Source: Ferrimonas gelatinilytica
GTDB lineage: Bacteria > Pseudomonadota > Gammaproteobacteria > Enterobacterales > Shewanellaceae
Assembly: GCF_039544205.1 (NCBI RefSeq)
Contig: NZ_BAABLF010000005.1
Coordinates: 62,001-126,000 of the forward strand
DNA: 64,000 nucleotides
Reading direction: 5' to 3'
Part shown: in pieces, positions 42,123-49,767 of the stretch
Position numbering within the stretch: position 1 is the first letter of the stretch
How the letters are laid out: each line of letters begins with the position of its first letter
The notes under the pieces: model-generated
The model's database searches: none
Told to the model about the DNA's origin: nothing
The model's input: only the letters and a program-made list of their open reading frames with translations
Position numbers and translations under genes: made by a program

Positions 42123-42491
42123 TTAATAGTCCAGTTGCCAGAGTAGCTCGGCCAGATCCGGCTGCCACTGATATTCCGACATTTTTACCCGCCCTTGGTT
42201 CACCGTTACCCCCTCATTGCGCAGATGTTCTATCTGTCGTTGATAGCCTGGTGAGGTTTTGGGAATGGTAATTTTTCCCCCGGCACCGATCACCCGGTAC
42301 CAGGGCAGGGATCGTTCGGTCGGGGCCAGTTTCAGCGCCCGGGCGGCAAGCCGGGCACGGCCGGGTTGGCCGGCGAGATCCGCCAGTTGACCGTAGGTGA
42401 CCACCCGACCATAGGGCACCTGTTCAAGGGTATGCCATATCTTCTCCAGCGCCGAGGGTTGTGGCGGGCAGGGGTCATCAAGGGGGTGCAT
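42123..42491 (-). CDS. Alkyltransferase-like (ATL) DNA-binding protein
   Basis: A 122-residue homologue of the Ogt C-terminal domain without the acceptor Cys. The motif that is PCHRV in active enzymes is PWYRVIG here (Trp64, Tyr65). ATL proteins bind O6-alkylguanine lesions and hand them to nucleotide excision repair. The usual ATL form is PWHRV; the His-to-Tyr change here is unusual. The winged-helix segment (VPYGRVVTYGQLADLAGQPGRARLAARAL) is intact, as is the Arg finger. It forms a pair with the DUF3108 gene. Confidence 0.88.
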   Translation of the reverse strand: MHPLDDPCPPQPSALEKIWHTLEQVPYGRVVTYGQLADLAGQPGRARLAARALKLAPTERSLPWYRVIGAGGKITIPKTSPGYQRQIEHLRNEGVTVNQGRVKMSEYQWQPDLAELLWQLDY

Positions 42492-42640
42492 GCAAGGCTA
42501 TGGTTTCGGTTTGGGTGTCTCAGACTAGCAAGTTTACCCGGCCGTGACCACAAACGCGGGGTCGTCATGAGGTTTCCACGGATCCTCGCTGGCTGGGTTC
42601 GTGCTATGGTCGCAGTGGGGAAATCTAACAGGAGATGTCC

Positions 42641-43483
42641 ATGGAACTGCTCTCTCAGCAGGCCGTTTTTGATGGCTGGCTAAGGCGTTATCGTCACCAC
42701 AGTGAGTCAACGGGCACGGAGATGGTGTTTGCGGTATTTCTGCCACCGGCGGTGGCGGCAGCTCGGATGCCGGTTCTCTACTGGCTGTCGGGCCTGACCT
42801 GCACCGATGAAAACTTCTGCCAGAAAGCCGGTGCGTTCCGGCTGGCGGCGAAGTTGGGGCTGGCGATCGTCTGCCCGGACACCAGTCCGCGTGGGTTGGA
42901 TCTGCCTGGAGAACACGAGGAGTATGATCTGGGCTCTGGTGCCGGTTTCTACGTCAATGCCACCGAGGCTCCCTGGTCCGGGCATTACCGTATGTACGAC
43001 TATGTTACCGATGAGCTGCCATCCCTGGTGGAGGCGATGCTCCCAGTCAGTGCCGACAAGGGGATCGCTGGTCACTCCATGGGGGGCCATGGCGCCCTGA
43101 TCGCGGCGTTGAAAAATCCGGGTCAGTACCAGTCGGTCTCTGCCTTTGCGCCCATCGTCCATCCCAGCGCCGTACCCTGGGGCCGCAAGGCGTTTCGTGC
43201 TTACCTTGGCCCCGATGAAACCCAGTGGGCGGAGTACGATGCCACCTTACTGGTGATTGACGCTAAGGAGCGGCTCCCCATCTTGATCGATCAGGGCAGT
43301 AAAGATGCCTTCCTGACAGAGCAGTTGCAGCCGGAGCGATTCCAGGCCGCCTGCCAGTCGGTGGATCATCCACTGACCCTGCGCATGCACCCTGGGTACG
43401 ACCACAGCTACTATTTCATCGCCAGTTTCATTGACGACCATCTGCGTTTCCACGCCGAGGCGCTCGGGCTGGCCACCGGATAA
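42641..43483 (+). CDS. S-formylglutathione hydrolase
   Basis: An alpha/beta-hydrolase (esterase D family) that hydrolyses S-formylglutathione to formate and glutathione in formaldehyde detoxification. The 280 residues have the oxyanion-region segment PVLYWLSGLTCTDENF, the nucleophile motif GHSMGGHGAL, and the C-terminal Asp (LIDQGSKDAFL) and His (YDHSYYFI). The ATG at 42641 has AGGAG seven bases upstream; an ATG at 42635 is too close to it. No glutathione-dependent formaldehyde dehydrogenase is in the window. Confidence 0.93.
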   Translation: MELLSQQAVFDGWLRRYRHHSESTGTEMVFAVFLPPAVAAARMPVLYWLSGLTCTDENFCQKAGAFRLAAKLGLAIVCPDTSPRGLDLPGEHEEYDLGSGAGFYVNATEAPWSGHYRMYDYVTDELPSLVEAMLPVSADKGIAGHSMGGHGALIAALKNPGQYQSVSAFAPIVHPSAVPWGRKAFRAYLGPDETQWAEYDATLLVIDAKERLPILIDQGSKDAFLTEQLQPERFQAACQSVDHPLTLRMHPGYDHSYYFIASFIDDHLRFHAEALGLATG

Positions 43484-43507
43484 GGTTACGTCGCTCCTAC
43501 CGAGTCC

Positions 43508-43549
43508 AGAGACACCGCGGCCCCTCAGGCGCCGCGGTGTCTCTTTTTC
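43508..43549 (+). terminator. Terminator after S-formylglutathione hydrolase
   Basis: A perfect 14-bp stem, AGAGACACCGCGGC / GCCGCGGTGTCTCT, followed by TTTTCT, just downstream of the gene. Confidence 0.93.
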
Positions 43550-43589
43550 TCCTGACCCCCTTGCCTCTCTCCGGGTGATCTTCGCTATA

Positions 43590-43605
43590 CTGTATATATG
43601 TACAG
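43590..43605 (+). promoter_or_regulatory. LexA box of the imuA-imuB-dnaE2 operon
   Basis: CTGTATATATGTACAG differs from the E. coli LexA consensus CTGTATATATATACAG at one base. It overlaps a TATACT -10 candidate (43586-43591) and lies 28 bases before the imuA start, an ideal place for repression. SOS induction is expected. Confidence 0.93.
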
Positions 43606-43632
43606 CTATTGAGTTGTGGAGAGCAACACAAA

Positions 43633-44304
43633 ATGAACCCGGATGTTTCCCCCCTGCTTCGACGCCCCGACATCTGGCTTGGGCGGCAGTGCCAACCGGA
43701 ATCGACTGGGATACCCAGCGGGTTTGCGAGTTTGGATCGTCAGCTGGCCTGGCAGGGCTGGCCCCCCTGTGGGGTGGTGGAGCTGATCGGTGATGGCCAC
43801 GGGGTCCTGGGGATCACCGAACTGCTGCTGCCCCTGTTCAAGGCCCGTCAGCGGGGAGACCGCTGGCAGTTGCTGGTGGCGCCGCCGGCGCTGCCCTATG
43901 CTCCGGCCTGGGCAGACAGTGGCATCGAATTGTCACGGTTGATCTGGGTCTCCTGCGAAGCGCGCAAGCAGCAGCTCTGGACACTGGAGCACAGCCTCAA
44001 ATCGGGGTGCTGCAGCCTGATCCTGGCCTGGCTGCCATCATTAACCGCGCCGGAAGCCCGGCGTTTGCAGCTGGCGGCCCAGCAGGGGGAGACCCTGCTG
44101 TTGCTGCATCTGCCGGAGTCGGTGCTGGCTCAGCAACATGCCGTGGCGCTGCGGCTGCAGTTGGGGCCCCAGCCCCAGGGATGCACCGTACAGCTGCGCA
44201 AGCAGCGGGGCGGCTGGCCCACACCGGCGATCCCGCTGACCCTGCCTCATCGGCCTGAACCCGAACCGCCTCGAAACCGCTCTATCTTGCAGGGACCCTG
44301 GTGA
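43633..44304 (+). CDS. imuA: ImuA, SOS mutagenesis accessory protein
   Basis: A 223-residue RecA/SulA-like protein, first gene of the SOS mutagenesis cassette. The core shows GVVELIGDGHGVLGITELLLPLF, the degenerate P-loop region, and SLILAWLPSLTAPEARRLQLAAQQGETLLLL. In other bacteria ImuA works with ImuB and DnaE2 in translesion synthesis. The ATG at 43633 has GGAG 10 bases upstream and comes directly after the LexA box. Its stop overlaps the imuB start (TGATG). Confidence 0.92.
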   Translation: MNPDVSPLLRRPDIWLGRQCQPESTGIPSGFASLDRQLAWQGWPPCGVVELIGDGHGVLGITELLLPLFKARQRGDRWQLLVAPPALPYAPAWADSGIELSRLIWVSCEARKQQLWTLEHSLKSGCCSLILAWLPSLTAPEARRLQLAAQQGETLLLLHLPESVLAQQHAVALRLQLGPQPQGCTVQLRKQRGGWPTPAIPLTLPHRPEPEPPRNRSILQGPW

Positions 44305-45710
44305 TGTGGCTGGGACTGCACTTCCCGGACCTGAGCCTGCATCAGCAGGTGCGTGCCCAGTTGGCACCGGAACAGCCGGTGGCGCTGCTGTCCGGGTACC
44401 CCCTGACGGTCGCTCAGTGTAACGCTGCCGCACGGCGCCAGGGGGTAGCCGTGGGCCAGAAGGTGGCCACGGCCACGGCACTGTGCGAGGGGCTGCAACT
44501 GCTGCCGTCGGATCCGGATCGGGATCGGGAGGGGCTGGAGCAGCTGGCGCAGTGGGCGTATGGCTTCAGTGCCCAGATCAGCCTGGAGCCTCCCCAGGGG
44601 CTGGTGCTGGAAGCCCGCTCCATGCTGCGCCTGTTTGGCGGGATCCCCCTCTGGCTGGCGCAGTTGCAGCAGGGGCTCCACGCCATGGGGCTGCCCTGGT
44701 CGGCTGCCTTGGGGCCAACGCCGCTGGCGGCATGGCTGCTGGCCAGTCAGGGGGAGGAGGGCTGCTGCCAGGTGGAATCGGATAAAGCCTTGGCACGGCT
44801 CTTTGGCTGCTCCCTTCACCAGCTGGGCCGGCCCGAAGCCGCCAGCCTGGCTCAGATGGGCGTGAAAAGTCTGGGACAACTGATGGCGCTGCCCCGAGCC
44901 GAGCTGGGGCGACGCTTCGGGGCAGAACTGCTGCTGTGGCTGGAGCGTCTGCTGGGAACCCGGCCGGATCCTCGCCCGGACTATGTGCCACCCCAGGCGT
45001 ACCGCCGCAAGCTGATCCTGCTGGAGGAGGTGGTGCATCTGCAGGGTCTGCGCTTTCCACTGAAGCGCCTTTTTACGGAGTTGGGAGAGGTGTTGCGCCG
45101 ACGCCAACTGGCGTTACCTGTACTGCAGGTGCGCCTGCATCACCGTCATCGCCCCTGCACCGAGATCGCCCTGCGGGGAGCGGGCAGTGAGCATCGGGCC
45201 GAGGCCTGGATGGCGCTGTGCCAGCTGAAGTTGGAGCGTCAGGTGCTGTTTGAACCGGTGACGGAGATCGAACTGGTGGGGGCGCAACTGCAGCCCCTGC
45301 AGATCCGAAACGGCGCCCTGTTCACCACAACCGCCCCGGATGGGAAGGCGGAAGATCTGCTGGCCCAGTTGGCAGCCCGACTGGGCAGCTCCCGGGTGCG
45401 TGGCCTCTGTGCTCTGTCGGAGCATCGACCGGAGTATGCCGTGGATCCGGTGACGCCGGGCCAGGGTGGGGACAAGCGCAGCGAGCAGTCTGAGAGTTAT
45501 CCCCTTCATCGACCCCATTGGCTGTTCAGGGAGCCGCAGCCCATCGTCCGGGAGGAGTATCGCTTGTTACGGGGGCCGGAGCGGCTCGAATCCTGCTGGT
45601 GGGAGGCGCAGCCGGTGGCCCGGGACTATTTCCTCGCTCAAGCCCGCTGTGGTGGGCTGTGCTGGCTGTTTCGCAGTGCTGAAGGGTGGTTCCTCCATGG
45701 CTGGTTCTGA
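44304..45710 (+). CDS. imuB: ImuB, catalytically inactive Y-family polymerase homologue
   Basis: A 468-residue Y-family polymerase relative that links DnaE2 to the sliding clamp and ImuA. The N-terminal MWLGLHFPDLSLHQQVRAQL replaces the DMDAF-type metal site of active DinB enzymes, and LEARSMLRLFGG lacks the second acidic pair, so it should not polymerise DNA. The HhH and little-finger regions follow (SLAQMGVKSLGQLMALP, RKLILLEEVVHLQGLRFPLKRLF). Translation is coupled to imuA by a one-base overlap, and to dnaE2 by a 14-base overlap. Confidence 0.94.
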   Translation: MWLGLHFPDLSLHQQVRAQLAPEQPVALLSGYPLTVAQCNAAARRQGVAVGQKVATATALCEGLQLLPSDPDRDREGLEQLAQWAYGFSAQISLEPPQGLVLEARSMLRLFGGIPLWLAQLQQGLHAMGLPWSAALGPTPLAAWLLASQGEEGCCQVESDKALARLFGCSLHQLGRPEAASLAQMGVKSLGQLMALPRAELGRRFGAELLLWLERLLGTRPDPRPDYVPPQAYRRKLILLEEVVHLQGLRFPLKRLFTELGEVLRRRQLALPVLQVRLHHRHRPCTEIALRGAGSEHRAEAWMALCQLKLERQVLFEPVTEIELVGAQLQPLQIRNGALFTTTAPDGKAEDLLAQLAARLGSSRVRGLCALSEHRPEYAVDPVTPGQGGDKRSEQSESYPLHRPHWLFREPQPIVREEYRLLRGPERLESCWWEAQPVARDYFLAQARCGGLCWLFRSAEGWFLHGWF

Positions 45711-48700
45711 TCCCCTGGCCTACGCCGAGCTGCACTGTTTCAGCAACTACAGCTTCCTGAAGGGGGCCTCCCATCCGGATGAGCTGGTGGCAATGGCCGC
45801 CGAGTTGGGATACCGGGCGCTGGCGCTGACCGATGAGTGCTCTGTAGCCGGGGTGGTGAAAGCCCACGAAGCGGCCAAGGAGCGGGCGCTGCCCCTGATC
45901 GTCGGCAGCCATTTTCGCCTTGGTGAGGCGCATCAGGGCGATACCCTGGTGCTGTTGGCACAGAGTCGCTGCGGTTACGGTCAGCTCTGCCGTTTGATCA
46001 CCACCGCCCGGCGCCGTTGCGATAAGGGGCGTTACCGGCTGACGTGGAAGGATGTCGACGCAACAGACCTCAGCGATTGCCTGCTGCTGTGGCAACCTCG
46101 CGCCCCTGCCGTCGCCGGCGCGCAGGCCGCTGCCTTGGCAAAAGCCTGGAAAGACCGCCTCTACCTGCTGCTGGAACGTGTGCTGGTCCCCGGGGAGGGG
46201 GCTCAATTGGCCGACCTTCTGACGCTGGCGGAGCGGGCCGGGATCCCGCTGGTGGCGGCGGGTCAGGTACGGATGCACCGGCGGGAGCGCAAGCCGTTGC
46301 TGGATGTGCTGGAAGCCATCGATCATGGCTGTACTCTGGCCCAATCCGGGGATCGCCTTGCGGCCAATGCGGAGGCCTACCTGAAGCCTCTGGCACTGCT
46401 TGAGAAGCGCTACCAGTCCCAGTGGCTGGCACAGAGCGTGGCCATCGCACGGCGCTGCCGGTTCAGTCTGGACAGCCTGCGTTATGACTACCCGGCGGAG
46501 CTGGTGCCCGAGGGGATGACGGCATCGGAGTATCTGCGCCAGGAGGTGACAGCGGGGGCGCATCGCCGCTTTGGAGAAAGGGTCCCCGATGGCATCGCCA
46601 CGCAGATCCAGCGGGAGCTGACCCTGATTGATGAGCTGGATTACCACCCCTTCTTCCTGACCATCTACGACATCGTCCGCTTTGCCCGCTCCCGGGGGAT
46701 CCTGCATCAGGGGCGGGGCTCGGCGGCCAACTCGGTGGTGTGCTACTGCCTGGGGATCACCGAGGTGGACCCAACCAAGGTGAACCTGCTGTTTGAGCGT
46801 TTCCTTTCCCGGGAGCGTAATGAGCCACCGGACATTGATGTGGATTTTGAACATCAACGCCGTGAGGAGGTGATCCAGTATCTCTATAGCAAGTACGGGC
46901 GGGATCGGGCTGCCCTGGCGGCAACGGTGATCCGCTACCGCTTTAAGAGTGCCCTGCGGGACGTGGGTAAAGTGTTGGGACTGGATCCGGCTTTCCTGGA
47001 GCACCTGGTGCGGCGAACCGACCGGCGGGACCCGACGCTGCCCTGGCAGGCACAGCTGCGTCGACTGGGGCTGGATGCGCAGGAGGGGGCGGCAGCCCAC
47101 CTGATACCACTGGTAGAGCAGCTGCTGGGATTCCCCCGCCACCTTTCCCAGCATGTGGGGGGCTTTGTGATCGCGGCCGGCCCCCTGCATGAGCTGGTGC
47201 CGGTGGAAAACGCCGCCATGACCGGGCGGACGGTGATCCAGTGGGACAAGGAGGATCTGGAGGCGCTGGGGCTGTTGAAGGTGGATATCCTGGCGCTGGG
47301 GATGCTGACGGCGATCCGGCGCTGCTTCGACCTCATTGGCCGGTGGCGCGGCCAGCCCATGGGCATGGAGGAGGTGCAGTGGGAGCAGCCACAGGTGTAC
47401 AACATGTTATGCCAGGCGGACAGTGTCGGGGTGTTTCAGATCGAGTCCCGGGCCCAGAGCAACATGCTGCCCCGACTGCGGCCTCGCTGTTATTACGATC
47501 TGGTGGTGCAGATCGCCATCGTCCGTCCCGGTCCCATCCAGGGTGACATGGTTCACCCCTACCTCCGTCGGCGCAACGGGGAGGAGGCGGTCAGCTACCC
47601 CAGTGAGGCGGTCAGGGCGGTGCTGGATCGCACCTTGGGGGTCCCTATCTTCCAGGAGCAGGTGATCAAGCTGGCGATGGTGGCGGCGGGATTTTCTGGT
47701 GGCGATGCGGACCGGTTGCGTCGCGCCATGGCGCGCTGGCAGCGGCCCGGTGAGCTGGCGCAGTTTGAGCGCAAGCTTAAAGCCGGTATGGCCGAGCGGG
47801 GTTACAGCGCCGAGTTTGCGGACCAGATATTTCGTCAGATCCGCGGTTTCGGAGAGTACGGTTTTCCCGAGTCCCACTCCGCCAGCTTTGCCCTCCTGGC
47901 CTACGTCTCCGCCTACCTGAAATACCACTACCCGGTGGCCTTTACCTGCGCCTTGTTGAACAGCCAGCCGATGGGGTTTTATACCCCCTCGCAACTGGTG
48001 CAGGATCTGCGTCGCCACGGAGGGAACGTCCTGCCGGTGGATGTGCAGTTTAGCCACTGGGATCACCGGCTCGAGTCGGTGGCGGGCAAGATGGCGTTGA
48101 GGCTCGGGTTTCGTCTGGTTCGGGGCCTAGCCCAAGAGGCGGGGCAGCGGCTGCAGCGGGTCCGGCCACCGGGTGGGTTTACCGACCTGTCCCAGCTGGT
48201 GCGGCTCAGTGAATTGAGTCAGGGGGCGCTGGCGGCGCTGGCGGCGGCAGACGCCCTGAAGGGCGTTGCCGGTGATCGGCACCAGGCCCGCTGGCAGTTG
48301 GCGGCCCATGCGCAGCAGCTGCCGTTGTTCCATGAGCTGGGCGAGGGGGAGGGTGAGTCGGTCAGCTTGCCGGCCCCGTCGGAGTCGGAAGCGGTCCTGG
48401 GGGACTACCGCCATACCGGGTTGACCCTGGGGCGTCATCCCCTGAGCTTGCTACGACAGCAGGAGGCGCTGGCAGGGTGCCTGACGGCAGAGCAGCTGCC
48501 ACAGTGTCGGCATGGCCAGGTTGTAACCCTGGCGGGATTGGTGGTGGGAAGGCAGCGGCCGGGGACCGCCAGTGGTGTCACCTTTATCACCCTGGAGGAT
48601 GAAACCGGTAACGCCAACCTGGTGGTCTGGGCGGACACCGCCCGTTATCAGCGCCAACCCTATCTCACCGCACGGCTGCTCAAGGTTAAGGGGGTGGTGG

Positions 48701-48798
48701 AGAAGGCGGGAGAGGTGATCCACCTGGTGGCGGGCCGTCTGGAGGATCGAACGGATCTTATTGAGGGGTTGGACTCACGCTCCCGGGATTTTCACTGA
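45697..48798 (+). CDS. dnaE2: Error-prone DNA polymerase III alpha-type, DnaE2
   Basis: A 1033-residue C-family polymerase used for SOS mutagenesis and lesion bypass. The N-terminal PHP domain starts YAELHCFSNYSFLKGASHPDEL. The catalytic Asp pair is in PPDIDVDFEHQRREEVIQYLYSKYG, followed by FQIESRAQSNMLPRLRP, GPIQGDMVHPYLRRR and ESHSASFALLAYVSAYLKYHYP. A C-terminal OB-fold is visible (TASGVTFITLEDETGNANLVVW). I chose the ATG at 45697, inside the end of imuB, because the PHP domain begins at once; upstream in-frame sequence is imuB shadow. Confidence 0.96.
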   Translation: MAGSDPLAYAELHCFSNYSFLKGASHPDELVAMAAELGYRALALTDECSVAGVVKAHEAAKERALPLIVGSHFRLGEAHQGDTLVLLAQSRCGYGQLCRLITTARRRCDKGRYRLTWKDVDATDLSDCLLLWQPRAPAVAGAQAAALAKAWKDRLYLLLERVLVPGEGAQLADLLTLAERAGIPLVAAGQVRMHRRERKPLLDVLEAIDHGCTLAQSGDRLAANAEAYLKPLALLEKRYQSQWLAQSVAIARRCRFSLDSLRYDYPAELVPEGMTASEYLRQEVTAGAHRRFGERVPDGIATQIQRELTLIDELDYHPFFLTIYDIVRFARSRGILHQGRGSAANSVVCYCLGITEVDPTKVNLLFERFLSRERNEPPDIDVDFEHQRREEVIQYLYSKYGRDRAALAATVIRYRFKSALRDVGKVLGLDPAFLEHLVRRTDRRDPTLPWQAQLRRLGLDAQEGAAAHLIPLVEQLLGFPRHLSQHVGGFVIAAGPLHELVPVENAAMTGRTVIQWDKEDLEALGLLKVDILALGMLTAIRRCFDLIGRWRGQPMGMEEVQWEQPQVYNMLCQADSVGVFQIESRAQSNMLPRLRPRCYYDLVVQIAIVRPGPIQGDMVHPYLRRRNGEEAVSYPSEAVRAVLDRTLGVPIFQEQVIKLAMVAAGFSGGDADRLRRAMARWQRPGELAQFERKLKAGMAERGYSAEFADQIFRQIRGFGEYGFPESHSASFALLAYVSAYLKYHYPVAFTCALLNSQPMGFYTPSQLVQDLRRHGGNVLPVDVQFSHWDHRLESVAGKMALRLGFRLVRGLAQEAGQRLQRVRPPGGFTDLSQLVRLSELSQGALAALAAADALKGVAGDRHQARWQLAAHAQQLPLFHELGEGEGESVSLPAPSESEAVLGDYRHTGLTLGRHPLSLLRQQEALAGCLTAEQLPQCRHGQVVTLAGLVVGRQRPGTASGVTFITLEDETGNANLVVWADTARYQRQPYLTARLLKVKGVVEKAGEVIHLVAGRLEDRTDLIEGLDSRSRDFH

Positions 48799-48824
48799 AG
48801 GTGGCAGCACCGGAGCCGTTCCCA

Positions 48825-49448
48825 TCAGGGCTCGATCCCCTGGTGCATGGCGGTCAGGGTAGCGTGGTGCGTGGCATTGTCCCGACAGGGCGGGTTGTGG
48901 GTATCCAGGGTGACGGTGAACTCACCCTCGTCGTAAACCAGCTCCGTGGGGTAGCCCAGGCCTTTGAGCAGTCGCAACATCGGCGTGTTCTCCGAGTGAA
49001 CCAGGGCGATAACCCGAGTGATCCCCCAGAGCCGACCCGCCTCTACCAGCTTGGTGTTGAGCAGTCGTCCCAGTCCGCGGTGTTGCAGTTCATCGATCAC
49101 CAGGCAGGAGAGCTCCGCCACATCGGAATCCGGGGTGGCCCGGATCAGCCTGCCGGCGGCGCCTAAACGCTGCTCCGGGCCCCAGAGGGCCACCAGGGCC
49201 AGGTGGGTTTTCGGGTCGACACGGGTGTAACGCTCAATCTCGTCCAGCGTCGGTTGCTGGATAACGCGGAAGAAGCGCATGTAGAGGCTGCGCTGAGACA
49301 GGGTGGGGTAGAGTGCCAGCATCTCATACTTGTCGTCCGGCTCTATGGTGCGGATCACCACAGGGGCACCCTCCCGGGTCTGGCAGTTGAGGTAGAACCG
49401 CTCAAGATCGACGCCCTCTAAGGGGTTGATTGCTTTTGCCATTACCAT
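48825..49448 (-). CDS. GNAT-family acetyltransferase
   Basis: A 207-residue GNAT N-acetyltransferase. It has VVIRTIEPDDKYEMLAL, MRFFRVIQQPTLDEIERYTRVD, the core strand AELSCLVIDELQHRGLGRLLNTKLV with the acetyl-CoA pyrophosphate loop (QHRGLG), and GITRVIALVHSENTPMLRLLKGLGYP. The MRFF...RY(T/F) layout resembles the acetyltransferase domain of bacterial protein acetylases such as Pat. It is the neighbour of acs, whose product is controlled by Lys acetylation in many bacteria, so Acs is a candidate target (inference). The ATG at 49448 has AGGGAG upstream. Confidence 0.85.
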   Translation of the reverse strand: MVMAKAINPLEGVDLERFYLNCQTREGAPVVIRTIEPDDKYEMLALYPTLSQRSLYMRFFRVIQQPTLDEIERYTRVDPKTHLALVALWGPEQRLGAAGRLIRATPDSDVAELSCLVIDELQHRGLGRLLNTKLVEAGRLWGITRVIALVHSENTPMLRLLKGLGYPTELVYDEGEFTVTLDTHNPPCRDNATHHATLTAMHQGIEP

Positions 49449-49767
49449 TGAAATCTCCCTTGTCACAGGGTGCCAGTATAGACCTGGTCAGTGGGTTGTT
49501 ATCGAGATCCCGGCCACAGATAGTGCGCAATGATTGCGCGACAAAAGGTGCTGCTTATGCCCATCTCATTCACTATACGCCCTGCCGAGCCACTGGCAGC
49601 AGTCAAAGGGGCCTGCCTCCCTTTCGCCTTCGAGCCGTGAATGGCTAATGGCAACAGTGCCGCTATTTCAAACTTTTCAATAGGAATGTATTCGCCTGCT
49701 CCGGAAGTCCGCGAAGAACCCAAAAAAAGCCCGCGGGTGCGGGCTAATTGTTGGGAAAGATTCCGAC
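49449..49767. other. Intergenic region between acs and the GNAT gene
   Basis: 319 bases holding the acs terminator (49722-49746) and the GNAT promoter. A TATACT -10 candidate lies on the minus strand at 49480-49475. No other feature is seen. Confidence 0.4.
49722..49746 (-). terminator. Terminator of acs
   Basis: On the minus strand AGCCCGC-ACCC-GCGGGCT is followed by TTTTTTT, 22 bases after the acs stop. Confidence 0.9.

Noticed and set aside
45526..47190. 554-residue open frame opposite imuB/dnaE2
   Set aside because: Antisense shadow in GC-rich sequence; the plus-strand polymerase motifs are complete.
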